Positions 28,109 to 36,806 of a DNA stretch of 64,000 bases are shown piece by piece. The first letter of the stretch is position 1. Every line of letters begins with the position of its first letter. Under the pieces are notes generated by a model. The model made no database searches and was not told where the DNA came from. It saw only the letters and a list, made by a program, of their open reading frames with translations. The DNA comes from SHYR01 sp036013055 (GTDB lineage: Bacteria; Chloroflexota; Dehalococcoidia; UBA2979). Position numbers and translations under genes: made by a program. The DNA is taken from positions 1 to 64,000 of the forward strand of contig DASCQM010000016.1 of assembly GCA_036013055.1 (NCBI GenBank), written 5' to 3'.

Positions 28109-30514
28109 ATGCTTCCTCAAGTTGAAGTGGAGATGTTGCTCCACGCGAGTGCTGGCGCGCTGGCGCTGCTCGTGTTCGCCATCGGCGTTCAGATAGCTAA
28201 CGGTCGCAGGCGGCGAGCGACGAAACGAGAGCTAGAGCTGACCCGGGCGCAACTCCGTGGTGCGCTTGAAACCGCCTCCATCGGAATCTCGATTCTGCAC
28301 ACGGACGGCAGCCCGATCCTTCGCAACCGGGCGTACGCGGAGATGCTAGGCTACACGGTTGAGGAATTCGCTGATCTCCCGCATAAGGCCTACATGCCAT
28401 CCGAGACGCTGGAAGTTGCGACTGAGCGACTGGGGCGAATGCTGTCCGGGGACGTGCCAAGGGAGCCCGGGCCCAGGCGGTACCAACATCGGGACGGGCA
28501 CATGATCGACGTTGTGGGGCAGGCCGCACCGATCGAAGTCGACGGAGAGGCAGCAGGTCTTGTGATCACGATTCGCGACGTGACGCAAGAGCTCGCCGCG
28601 GAAAGGAACGCGCGAGCGACCGAGGCACAGTTTCGAGCGGCATTCGACACCTCGGCAGTCGGCATCTCGGTGTCAAGCGCTGACGGTCGGACGTTTCGTC
28701 GCAACAAGGCGTTCGCGGACATGCTTGGCTACTCGATAGAGAAGTTCACCGACCTACCCCCCGCAGCCTTCTGGTCGCCGGAGGAGTACGCGCGCGTGAA
28801 CGGGTTGCGGAAGCATGCGCTTTCGCAGCACAGGCCGATGGAGCCGATCCTCAGGCAGTACAAGCATCGCGACGGGCACCTGGTCGACGTGATCTGGCAA
28901 TCGGAACCGACCGTTGTCGATGGAGAGGCCGTGGGCTTTGTGTCGGTCGTTCGTGACGTCACGAGTGAGCTGGCGGCGGAGAAGCGGGTTCGCGAGAGCG
29001 AGGAACAGTACCGTGCACTGTTCGAGACAGGGCGCAAGGGGCATATCGTCGTCGATCGGGACCACAGACTGAGATTCGCCAACGAAGCCGCGGCTCTCTT
29101 GCTCGGGCGTGACCGGAACGATCTGATCGGCACGGAGTATGGCTCGCTCGTGCATCCGGACGAGCGTGAACAGGCAACGTCGGCCGTAGAGCGACTGCTG
29201 AACGTGCCCGCAGAGCCGGGGACACGACAGTCGTCACGGCGGATGCGACAGCTTCTGACGTCTGCTGAGACCGCCGTGACCGTCGCCGTCACCGGCTCGC
29301 TCTTCAGAGAGGGCGGTGAAGTGGCCGGGGCTCACTTCGAGTGGACGGACCTCACTGAGACACTGCGGCTTCAGGATGAGCTTCTCCAGGCACAGAAGCT
29401 GGAAGCCGTGGGCACGCTTGTCGCTGGCGTCGCGCACGACTTCAACAATCTCCTCACGGGTATCGGTGGCAGCATCGAAATGGCGCAGACCACGGACGAC
29501 ACCGGGCTGTGGCTCGACCGAGCGCAGATGTCAGCTGCGCGCGCGTCGCAGCTCGTGCAGCAATTGCTCGCGTTTTCGCGGCACAGCGATGGAACGCGAG
29601 AGCTTGGCGACCTGGCAGAAATAACGAGCGAAGCGGTGGTCTTGCTCCGGCAGACGGGCGACCGCCGCATCGACCTTCAGTGCGAGGTGGAGGAGTCACT
29701 GGGCCCCGTATGGGGCGTTTCGAGCGAACTACATCAAGTGCTACTGAATCTACTTGTGAACTCGCGCGATGCCGTTGAAGAACGGCTTGCCAGCTCGTCC
29801 GAGTCATCCTCCTACGAACCGAAGATCACCGTTGCGGTTACGCACATTGACGACCCCGAAAAGGTCGAGTCGAGAATCCGGGTACGCGTATCGGACAACG
29901 GTGACGGAATCCCGCCAGAGGCAATCGACCGAATCTTCGAACCATTCTTCACGACCAAGGAAGTCGACCGCGGAACGGGACTGGGTCTTGCGTCCGTCTA
30001 CGGCATCGCGAGGAACCACGGCGGGGACGTGAACGTCGACTCGGCGGCGGGCGAGGGTACGACCTTCACTGTTGAGTTGCCGGTGGCATCAATCTCGAGG
30101 GCGACGTCGGAGAATGTGGCGAATGGCGATCGAGGCGACTCGCCCGGCGGGCTCGTCCTGATCGTCGACGATGAAGAGATCATCGGAGAGGTGATTGCGG
30201 GGCTCCTGACGACTGCGGGTTTCGAGACCATGCGTGCGGCAACTGGAACTCAAGCACTTGACCTCGCCGCGCGGCAGCGGCCCGACCTCGTTCTTCTGGA
30301 CGTAAACATGCCTGCCCCGAACGGCTGGGAGGTCCTCGGCAGCCTGCTCACCTCCGACCCGACAGTCCCGGTGCTGATGGTGAGCGGCTACACCGTTGAA
30401 GACGAGGCGCTCCGACGCGGTGCTCGCGGATTGGTCGCGAAGCCGTTCGACGCCGGCGAAGTGGCGGAGCAGATCCGTACGCCCGCGCCCACCGTCGATG
30501 CGGTGCGCAACTAG
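28109..30514 (+). CDS. Hybrid sensor histidine kinase with PAS domains and receiver
   Basis: The 801-residue protein has one N-terminal membrane helix (about 10-30), three PAS domains (about 45-165, 175-295, 305-420), a HisKA domain with His443 in VAHDFNNLLTG, an HATPase domain (N box HQVLLNLLVNSRDA, DNGDGIP, GTGLGLASVYG) and a C-terminal receiver with VDDEE and the phospho-acceptor Asp731 in LLDVNMP, plus Lys in VAKPFD. It autophosphorylates on His and passes phosphate to its own receiver. No output domain or regulator lies nearby. ATG at 28109 has GGAG upstream; the longer open frame from 27935 lacks a site. The signal is unknown. Confidence 0.92.
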   Translation: MLPQVEVEMLLHASAGALALLVFAIGVQIANGRRRRATKRELELTRAQLRGALETASIGISILHTDGSPILRNRAYAEMLGYTVEEFADLPHKAYMPSETLEVATERLGRMLSGDVPREPGPRRYQHRDGHMIDVVGQAAPIEVDGEAAGLVITIRDVTQELAAERNARATEAQFRAAFDTSAVGISVSSADGRTFRRNKAFADMLGYSIEKFTDLPPAAFWSPEEYARVNGLRKHALSQHRPMEPILRQYKHRDGHLVDVIWQSEPTVVDGEAVGFVSVVRDVTSELAAEKRVRESEEQYRALFETGRKGHIVVDRDHRLRFANEAAALLLGRDRNDLIGTEYGSLVHPDEREQATSAVERLLNVPAEPGTRQSSRRMRQLLTSAETAVTVAVTGSLFREGGEVAGAHFEWTDLTETLRLQDELLQAQKLEAVGTLVAGVAHDFNNLLTGIGGSIEMAQTTDDTGLWLDRAQMSAARASQLVQQLLAFSRHSDGTRELGDLAEITSEAVVLLRQTGDRRIDLQCEVEESLGPVWGVSSELHQVLLNLLVNSRDAVEERLASSSESSSYEPKITVAVTHIDDPEKVESRIRVRVSDNGDGIPPEAIDRIFEPFFTTKEVDRGTGLGLASVYGIARNHGGDVNVDSAAGEGTTFTVELPVASISRATSENVANGDRGDSPGGLVLIVDDEEIIGEVIAGLLTTAGFETMRAATGTQALDLAARQRPDLVLLDVNMPAPNGWEVLGSLLTSDPTVPVLMVSGYTVEDEALRRGARGLVAKPFDAGEVAEQIRTPAPTVDAVRN

Positions 30515-30622
30515 CGATCTGCCGCACCCGCGGTCGAGTGGCGTGTCACAGCCTCTCGCCCGCCACTAGGCGCATTCACCGACTACGGTCGGCCGTGATA
30601 GCTGCGATTGAACTGAGAACTG

Positions 30623-30709
30623 TGGTGCCGAAGCCCGGACTCGAACCGGGACGGGTGTTACCCCAACGGTTTTTGAGACCGTCGCGTCTACCAATTCCGC
30701 CACTTCGGC
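30623..30709 (-). tRNA. tRNA-Leu (anticodon CAA)
   Basis: The minus strand reads GCCGAAG...CTTCGGC, anticodon stem ACGGT/ACCGT around CTCAAAA (CAA), a long variable arm as expected for tRNA-Leu, T arm TTCGAGT and encoded CCA. Confidence 0.95.
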
Positions 30710-30763
30710 ACGTCGATTAGTCTCGCCGATCCGAGGGTTGCGCGACCAGTGCTCGCCGAGCCG

Positions 30764-31447
30764 TTAGTCGCGGCGCCGCGGCTGTCGAGGGTTGGCCTCG
30801 CGCCACGCAAACCAGTTGCTCTTCGCCAGCGTGCCTGCCTTGTAGGAGGCGATCGTCTGCTCGATTTGCGTGTCGGCGTCCAGCATCAACTCGGCCAGCG
30901 TGCCGTCGTTGTGGAAGACGTGGTCCGAGGCCGGCGCGCGGTCTTCCCACTTGCGCTGTGAGTCCAGCCGCTGCTGCGCTTCCTCGTCGTTGAAGTTGTT
31001 GCGCGCCTTCAGCCGCTGCTTCGCGGTCGCGGTCTCGGCGGCGACGAGCCAGGTGGCCTCGCACCAGCCGGAGTAGCCCGCCTCGATCAGGTTGACGGCC
31101 TCCATGATCGCGATCTGATCGTCGGCGAGCGTCTCGCGCCAGCCGTCGATCACGCTCTTGATCTCTTCTTCGATGTTGCCGATCGCGCTGGTCCAGCGGC
31201 TCATCGCCTCCGGGTTGCCGAAGACGAGCGCGCCGATCTTGCCGCGGTCGATGTAGCCGTCTTCGCCGATGATGTCCTCGCCGAATTCCTTGACGGCGTT
31301 GTCGAATCCGTCGCGGCCGGGATCGAACATGCGGTGGACGACCTTGTCGGCATCGGCGTGGATCACGCCCCACTTCTCGACGAGGTGCTCACAGAGTCCG
31401 GTCTTGCCGGTGGCGATCGATCCGGTGACTCCGATGACGAGTGGCAT
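30764..31447 (-). CDS. coaE: Dephospho-CoA kinase-like protein, copy A
   Basis: The 227-residue P-loop kinase shows GVTGSIATGKTG (Walker A), HADADKVVHRMFDPG, WLVAAE and the C-terminal QRLDSQR...AD-type pattern, as in CoaE, the last enzyme of CoA synthesis. It is about 25 residues longer than usual, with a tail KSNWFAWREANPR. It follows copy B (31501-32187) by 53 bases on the same strand; the two proteins are over 80 percent identical by eye, most strongly in the first 145 residues. Confidence 0.85.
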   Translation of the reverse strand: MPLVIGVTGSIATGKTGLCEHLVEKWGVIHADADKVVHRMFDPGRDGFDNAVKEFGEDIIGEDGYIDRGKIGALVFGNPEAMSRWTSAIGNIEEEIKSVIDGWRETLADDQIAIMEAVNLIEAGYSGWCEATWLVAAETATAKQRLKARNNFNDEEAQQRLDSQRKWEDRAPASDHVFHNDGTLAELMLDADTQIEQTIASYKAGTLAKSNWFAWREANPRQPRRRD

Positions 31448-31500
31448 GCTGTCTCCTGACTGCGGTGTTCGGCCGCCTGCGGGCGGTTGCTATTGGTCGA

Positions 31501-32187
31501 TCAGTCGCGCGGACGGCGCTCCGGCTGAGGGTTGGCTTCGCGCCACGCGAACCAGACGCTCTTCTCCAGCGTGCCGCCCTTGTAGGCATCGACGATCCGC
31601 TGCATCTCGGCATCGGCTTCCGCCATCAGCTCGTCGAGCGTGCCGTCGTTGTGGAAGACGTAGTCGGAGGCGGGCGCACGCTCGTCGGCGCTGCGCTGCG
31701 CGTTGAGGCGCTGGTCGGCCTCCTCGACGCTGAAGTTGTTGCGCGCCATCAGGCGCTGGCGGGCGGTGTCGGTCTCCGCGGCAACGAGCCACGTCTGCTC
31801 GCACCAGCCGGAGTAGTTCGCCTCGATCAGGTTGACGGCTTCCATGATCGCGATCTGATCATCGGCGAGCGTCTCGCGCCAGCCGTCGATCACACTCTTG
31901 ATCTCGTGCTCGATGTTGCCGATCGCGCGCATCCAGCGGCCCATCGCCTCCGGGTTGCCGAAGACCATCGCGCCGATCTTGCCGCGGTCGATGTAGCCGT
32001 CCTCGCCGATGATCTCCTCGCCGAACTCTTTGACGGCGTTGTCGAAGCCCTCGCGGCCGGGGTCGAACATGCGGTGCACGACCTTGTCCGCGTCGGCGTG
32101 AATCGCGCCCCATTTCTCGACGAGGTGCTCGCAGAGTCCGCTCTTGCCGGTCGCGATCGATCCGGTGACCCCGATAACCAGCGGCAT
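31501..32187 (-). CDS. coaE: Dephospho-CoA kinase-like protein, copy B
   Basis: The 228-residue product has the same plan as copy A: GVTGSIATGKSG, HADADKVVHRMFDPG, WLVAAE and the shared tail FAWREANP. Both copies keep the P-loop and the acidic motif, so both may be active on dephospho-CoA. It is the first gene of the pair. ATG at 32187 is chosen because MPLVIGVTG matches the start of copy A; an in-frame ATG at 32229 would add fourteen residues not seen in copy A. The gene is divergent from the flavin reductase gene. Confidence 0.85.
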   Translation of the reverse strand: MPLVIGVTGSIATGKSGLCEHLVEKWGAIHADADKVVHRMFDPGREGFDNAVKEFGEEIIGEDGYIDRGKIGAMVFGNPEAMGRWMRAIGNIEHEIKSVIDGWRETLADDQIAIMEAVNLIEANYSGWCEQTWLVAAETDTARQRLMARNNFSVEEADQRLNAQRSADERAPASDYVFHNDGTLDELMAEADAEMQRIVDAYKGGTLEKSVWFAWREANPQPERRPRD

Positions 32188-32306
32188 AGGTTCGATTCCC
32201 CTCGTCCCGAGCGCCCGTGCCACGCACACATCGGCGGGTCGGGTGAGCGCAGCCTAGCGGGGAATCGGCATCGAGGGGAAGAGGCGCGCGTGTCTGAGGC
32301 CACGGT

Positions 32307-32312
32307 TATACT
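32307..32312 (+). promoter_or_regulatory. -10-like TATACT before the flavin reductase gene
   Basis: TATACT lies 45 bases before the ATG at 32357, with GGGGGAGGGG close to the start as ribosome-binding site. No clear -35 hexamer is seen. Confidence 0.4.
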
Positions 32313-32356
32313 GCCGGTCTCATTACCGACATTGCCTGGGGGAGGGGACACCAACC

Positions 32357-32848
32357 ATGGATGCCGACGCGAAGAAGACCACGCTACGAATGATCCCGTA
32401 CGGCCTCTATGTGCTGACGGCGGAGACCGATGACTCGGTCGGCTCGGGCACGATCAACTGGGTCTCCCAGATGTCGTTCGACCCGCCGCTGCTGGCGATG
32501 GGCGTGAAGGCGGACACGAAGTCGTTCGCGAACGCGAAGGCCGGAGGGTCGATGGCGATCTCGTTCCTCGGCAGCGGCCAGGGCGATCTCGCCTTCGCAT
32601 TCTTCGGTGATGCGGCGGTCGAGGGCGACGAGTTCGTGACGAAGGACGCCCGCGTCGGATTCGAGCGCACCGCGGGCGGCGCGATCGTGCTGACCGACGC
32701 CCCGGCGTGGGCCGAGCTGTCGCTGCGCGAGACTGTCGAGATCGGCGATCACGCCGTCGTGGTGGTCGAGGTGACCGACGTCGGGCTACGCGCGGAGGAC
32801 CCGGAGGCTCTGACGCTGAAGGAGCTCGGGCTCAACTACGGCGGCTAG
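32357..32848 (+). CDS. Flavin reductase-like FMN-binding protein
   Basis: The 163-residue protein has the split-barrel flavin reductase fold: YGLYVLTA near the start, GTINWVSQMSFDPPLLAMGV with the substrate-binding proline pair, SFANAKAGGSMAISFLG, and GDHAVVVVEVTDV. In the family it reduces or binds FMN and may supply flavin to monooxygenases. It is a single gene with its own promoter-like box. The partner oxygenase is not evident; the LLM gene at 38033 is 5 kb away. Confidence 0.85.
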   Translation: MDADAKKTTLRMIPYGLYVLTAETDDSVGSGTINWVSQMSFDPPLLAMGVKADTKSFANAKAGGSMAISFLGSGQGDLAFAFFGDAAVEGDEFVTKDARVGFERTAGGAIVLTDAPAWAELSLRETVEIGDHAVVVVEVTDVGLRAEDPEALTLKELGLNYGG

Positions 32849-32865
32849 GGCGAGTCGCGCGCCAG

Positions 32866-33180
32866 CTACGTGCGCGCGGCAGCGTCGATGGCGACGCGGT
32901 CGAAGAACTCGATCAGGCGTGGTGCGTACTGGTCGGCGGCCTGTCCAGCCTCGCCATGATTGAAGCCGGGTAGCTCGAAGAAGCTGGCACCGGCGTTCAA
33001 TGTGGCGGCGGCCTTCACTGATTCGTAGCGCGGCTCCTCGGTACCCGCGAAGACGAGCAGCGGCATCGTCGCTTCGCGCACCGCGTCCTCAGCACCTTCG
33101 AACTCAGCCGTCTCGCGGAAGATGGCGTGGCTCACCTCGTAGGCGTCGGGTGTCGTGTCCTCTTCCCTCGGCTGAATCGC
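32866..33180 (-). pseudogene. C-terminal remnant of an alpha/beta hydrolase
   Basis: About 104 codons after the alcohol dehydrogenase stop read AIQPREEDTTPDAYEV, then SHAIFRETAEF and PLLVFAGTEEPRYESV, FFELPGFNHGEAG and FDRVA. This is the last third of an alpha/beta hydrolase, with the loop after strand 7 and the general-base His (GFNH). The nucleophile half is missing. The frame is the same as that of the dehydrogenase, separated only by its UAG stop. A short ORF starting at 33135 would be called automatically but lacks a catalytic domain. Confidence 0.55.
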
Positions 33181-34260
33181 CTAGTCGAACATCAGGACGC
33201 TGCGCGCGACCTCGCCCGCCTTCATCGCGCGGAACGCCTCGTTGACGTCCTCGAGCGTCCCTCGACGCGTGATCATGTCGTCGAGGTTGAGGCGGCCCTG
33301 CAGGTAGAAGTCGATGTACTTCGGCATGTCCGAGCGGAATCGGTTCGAGCCCATGCTGCTGCCCTGGATCTTCTTCTCGCGTAGGAACGACGGCCCGTCC
33401 AACTCGATCTTCTGGCCGACCGGGATCATCCCAATGATCGTCGCGGTGCCGCCGGGGCGGATCGCCTCGAAGCACTGCTCGGCGGCGATCTTCAGGCCGA
33501 TCGCCTCGAACGAGTAGTCGGCGCCGCCGCCCGTGAGATCGCGGATCGCATCCACCGGGTCGCGCGACGAGGCATCGACGGAGTGCGTCGCACCCAGTTC
33601 CCGTGCCGTTGCGAGCTTCGACTCGACGACATCGACGGCGATGATCATGCGAGCGCCACCGATGCGCGCGCCCTGGATCGCGGAGAGCCCGACGCCGCCA
33701 GCGCCGAAGACAGCGACCGTCGAGCCGGCTTCGATCTTCGCCGTGTTGAGCACCGAGCCAACGCCGGTTGTGACGCCACAGCCGATCAGGGCCGCGCGGT
33801 CGAAGTCGATGTCCTGCGTCAACTTCACGACCCCGTTCTCGTGCACAAGCATCTGCTCGGCGTAGCTGCCGATGTTCGCCATCTGCGTCATCGGGTCGCC
33901 CTCGTAACTGAGGCGTGGGGTGTCGCCGTATGCGCGCGTCGGGCGGCGCTCGCAGAGCACGGGGTGGCCCGAGAGGCACTGATCGCAGTTGCCACAGAAG
34001 ACGGAGAGGCAGGTGATCGCGCGGTCGCCGACCTCAACCTCGGTCACCAGCGAGCCCACGGCTTGGACGATGCCGGCCGCCTCATGACCGAGCACCGCCG
34101 GGGCGCGCATCGGGTAGAGGCCATCGACAAAGTGCAGGTCGCTATGGCAGACGCCGCTGGCGACCGTCTTGATCAGCACCTCGTGCTCGCGTGGCTCGTC
34201 GACGTCGACGTTGCCGAAGGTCAGTTCCTCGTGCGGTGCGTTGAAGATCGCGGCTCTCAT
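33181..34260 (-). CDS. Zinc-dependent alcohol dehydrogenase (class III/MDR type)
   Basis: The 359-residue protein has catalytic zinc ligands Cys in GVCHSDLHF and GHEAAG, the structural zinc loop CGNCDQCLSGHPVLC (four Cys), the GCGVTTGVGSVLNTA segment and the NAD-binding VAVFGAGGVGLSAIQGA. It fits the group that includes glutathione- or mycothiol-linked formaldehyde dehydrogenases and aryl-alcohol dehydrogenases; the substrate is not clear. It is divergent from the enoyl-CoA hydratase gene. Its UAG stop is directly followed in frame by a hydrolase remnant. Confidence 0.9.
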   Translation of the reverse strand: MRAAIFNAPHEELTFGNVDVDEPREHEVLIKTVASGVCHSDLHFVDGLYPMRAPAVLGHEAAGIVQAVGSLVTEVEVGDRAITCLSVFCGNCDQCLSGHPVLCERRPTRAYGDTPRLSYEGDPMTQMANIGSYAEQMLVHENGVVKLTQDIDFDRAALIGCGVTTGVGSVLNTAKIEAGSTVAVFGAGGVGLSAIQGARIGGARMIIAVDVVESKLATARELGATHSVDASSRDPVDAIRDLTGGGADYSFEAIGLKIAAEQCFEAIRPGGTATIIGMIPVGQKIELDGPSFLREKKIQGSSMGSNRFRSDMPKYIDFYLQGRLNLDDMITRRGTLEDVNEAFRAMKAGEVARSVLMFD

Positions 34261-34337
34261 CAGGTGTTCCTTTCCCCGTCATCGCCCGGCTGGGCGAGGG
34301 CGGCATGATAGCGCAGCGTGCGATGCACCGGCGCACG

Positions 34338-34343
34338 TATACT
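34338..34343 (+). promoter_or_regulatory. -10-like TATACT before the enoyl-CoA hydratase gene
   Basis: CACG-TATACT-CGCG lies 38 bases before the ATG at 34381. The same core precedes the SPFH gene (42461), in a similar GC context. Confidence 0.4.
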
Positions 34344-34380
34344 CGCGCCGCCGATGTCCGTGCGAACGCTGGAGGAACCG

Positions 34381-35271
34381 ATGGCAGACGACGACCGCTT
34401 CGAGAATCTACTGATCGACCGCGTGGGAGTGGACGGGCGGATCGCCCGCATCACGCTGAACCGCCCGGAGAAGATGAACGCGCTCTCACAGGAGCTGCTG
34501 TTCGAGTTCAGCGATGCGCTGCATGACCTCGAAGCCGACGACTCGGCGCGCGTGATCATCGTGCGAGGCAACGGGCGCACGTTCTCGGCCGGGTACGACC
34601 TGACCCCCGGCCGAGGCGGCGCGGACGCCGTCACACGCAGCTTCAAGCAGACCGATGACGAAGGGAACCGGCTGCTGATGAGCACGCGTGGCGGGATGCA
34701 GCAGATCACCGACATCCACATGTACTACTGGAACATGCAGAAGATCACCGTGGCGCAGATCCACGGCTACGCAATCGCCGGTGGCTGCGAGCTGGCGATG
34801 ATGTCCGACATCGTCGTCGCGGCCGACGACGCGATGCTCGGCCATCCGGGGCTACGCTTCGCCGGCTCGCGCACCTCGATGATCCTGCCGCTCGTGATCG
34901 GGATGCGGAAGGCGAAGGAGCTGTTCTACACGGGCGACAACATCACCGGCGCGGAGGCCGCCGAGATCGGGATGGTGAACCACGCGTGGCCGGTCGACGA
35001 GCTTGAGGATCGCACGATCGCCCTCGCCGATCGCATCGCGAACTTACCGGCCGACCATCTCGCGATGCTGAAGCTGCACGTGAACCGCTTCTACGAAAAC
35101 ATGGGCATCTACTCCTCGGTACGCTCCTCGACCGACCTCGATGCCGTCGGTGGGTTCACGTCGCAGGCGTACGGGTGGCGCGCGAAGATGCAGGAGGGCC
35201 TCAAGGAGGCGCTGGCATGGCGCGATGGCCCGTACCAGGACTACCGCTCGGACGCCGAGCGACCGCGCTAA
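34381..35271 (+). CDS. Enoyl-CoA hydratase/isomerase family protein
   Basis: The 296-residue crotonase-fold protein shows ITLNRPEKMNALS, the first oxyanion loop GRTFSAGYDLT, and HGYAIAGGCELAMMSDIVVA with the second oxyanion loop, then GHPGLRF and a C-terminal helical part. A Glu sits in the AGGCEL position; the second catalytic Glu of hydratases is replaced by G-L-R-F surroundings, so the exact reaction (hydratase, isomerase or other) is open. ATG at 34381 has GGAGGA four bases upstream; the longer frame from 34318 starts before the TATACT box. It is followed by the amidohydrolase gene after 18 bases, so the two are probably co-transcribed. Confidence 0.88.
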   Translation: MADDDRFENLLIDRVGVDGRIARITLNRPEKMNALSQELLFEFSDALHDLEADDSARVIIVRGNGRTFSAGYDLTPGRGGADAVTRSFKQTDDEGNRLLMSTRGGMQQITDIHMYYWNMQKITVAQIHGYAIAGGCELAMMSDIVVAADDAMLGHPGLRFAGSRTSMILPLVIGMRKAKELFYTGDNITGAEAAEIGMVNHAWPVDELEDRTIALADRIANLPADHLAMLKLHVNRFYENMGIYSSVRSSTDLDAVGGFTSQAYGWRAKMQEGLKEALAWRDGPYQDYRSDAERPR

Positions 35272-35289
35272 CCACACACGAGGACTGAG

Positions 35290-36774
35290 ATGCCTGAGCA
35301 CTACGATCTGATCATCCGCGGCGGCACCGTCTACGACGGCAGCGGCGTCGCTGGCGAACGCCTCGATGTTGGCGTGCAGGGCGATCTCATCGCGACGCTT
35401 GGCGACCTCAGCGACGCGACCGGCGGCGAGGAGATCGACGCCAGCGGGCAGGCCGTGACGCCTGGTTTCATCGACGTGCATTCGCACGATGACAGCCTCG
35501 TGCTCGTTGAGCCGGATGTCGTCGGCAAGACGATGCAGGGCGTGACGACGGTGATCGCCGGCAACTGTGGCTCGGGCGTCGTGCCGTACGAGCGAGCACG
35601 CGACGGCATCATGCGTGCGATGGACGTGCCGGACGACTTCCCGACGTGGAGCAGCTATCCCGAGTACCTGGACGTGATCGATGCGCATGCGCCGTCGCTG
35701 AACGTCGCCACGTTGGTCGGGCAGGGGACAATGCGCTCCGGCGCGATCGGCAGCCCGAGCGAGCAGCGCCCGGCGACCGAGGATGAGCTGGCGCAGATGC
35801 GCGCGTGGCTTGCCGAGGGCCTCGAGGGCGGCGCTGTCGGCGTCTCGACCGGGCTGATCTATGAGCCGGGTCGCTACACCTCGACCGAGGAGTTGATCGA
35901 ACTCGCGAAGGAATGCGCTCGGATCGGCGGGCTCTACGCGTCGCACATCCGCGGCGAGGGCGAGACGCTGCTCGATGCCGTGACGGAGGCGATCCGCATT
36001 GGTGAAGAGGCGGGCTGCCCCGTCCAGATTTCGCACCACAAGGCGACCGGCGAGGCGAACTGGGGTCGCGTCCACGAGTCGCTCGCGATCATCGATGAGG
36101 CGCGCTCGCGTGGCGTCGGGGTGACAGCCGACCAGTACCCGTACATCGCCAGCAGCACCGGGCTGGCCGCGACCGTGCTCAATGCGCGCGCCAGCGGCAA
36201 CACGGTGAACGGCGACCGCATCTTCATCGCCTCCGCGCCGCGTACGCCCGAGCACGAGGGCAAGTACCTGACGGCGATCGCGGAAGAGATGGATCTGCCG
36301 CTCGACGACGCGATCGACCGCCTGCTCGGCGACAACAGCAGCACGGTCACGATCGTCTCCTTCGGCATGGACGAGGCGGATGTGCGCACGGTGCTGCGGC
36401 ATGAGGCCGTGATGGTCGGCACGGACGGCCTCGGCTGGGGCTCGAAGCCGCACCCACGGCACTTCGGGAGTTACCCGCGCATCCTTGAGAAGTACGTGCG
36501 CGAGGAGGGCGTGATCACGCTCGAATCGGCGATCCACAAGATGACGGGCATGCCGGCCGACAAGTTCCGCCTGACCGACCGCGGCTACGTGCGCGAGGGG
36601 ATGGCGGCTGACCTCGTGGTCTTCGACCCCGCGACGATCGTCGACAACGCGACGTATGAGGACCCGCGTAACGCGCCCTCGAACATGCCGCACGTCGTCG
36701 TCAACGGCACAGCCGTCGTGCGCGACGGCCAGCACACGCATGCGCGCGTCGGACGGGCGTTGCGGCGGGGTTAG
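35290..36774 (+). CDS. N-acyl-D-amino-acid deacylase-like amidohydrolase
   Basis: The 494-residue protein has the D-aminoacylase plan: DLIIRGGTVYDGSG, metal-binding VTPGFIDVHSHDD, VTTVIAGNCGSG (conserved Cys ligand), STGLIYEPGRYTSTEEL, ASHIRGEGE, QISHHKATG, and the C-terminal ADLVVFDP. It should cleave N-acyl-D-amino acids or related amides in the cytosol, with zinc. It is probably co-transcribed with the enoyl-CoA hydratase gene. Confidence 0.9.
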   Translation: MPEHYDLIIRGGTVYDGSGVAGERLDVGVQGDLIATLGDLSDATGGEEIDASGQAVTPGFIDVHSHDDSLVLVEPDVVGKTMQGVTTVIAGNCGSGVVPYERARDGIMRAMDVPDDFPTWSSYPEYLDVIDAHAPSLNVATLVGQGTMRSGAIGSPSEQRPATEDELAQMRAWLAEGLEGGAVGVSTGLIYEPGRYTSTEELIELAKECARIGGLYASHIRGEGETLLDAVTEAIRIGEEAGCPVQISHHKATGEANWGRVHESLAIIDEARSRGVGVTADQYPYIASSTGLAATVLNARASGNTVNGDRIFIASAPRTPEHEGKYLTAIAEEMDLPLDDAIDRLLGDNSSTVTIVSFGMDEADVRTVLRHEAVMVGTDGLGWGSKPHPRHFGSYPRILEKYVREEGVITLESAIHKMTGMPADKFRLTDRGYVREGMAADLVVFDPATIVDNATYEDPRNAPSNMPHVVVNGTAVVRDGQHTHARVGRALRRG

Positions 36775-36806
36775 TTGACCGAGGGCAGGCCGCGGTTAGC
36801 CGTCGG

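Noticed and set aside
35044..36741. 565-codon minus-strand ORF opposite the D-aminoacylase-like gene
   Set aside because: It mirrors a well-supported amidohydrolase and shows low-complexity His/Arg/Asp composition typical of antisense frames.
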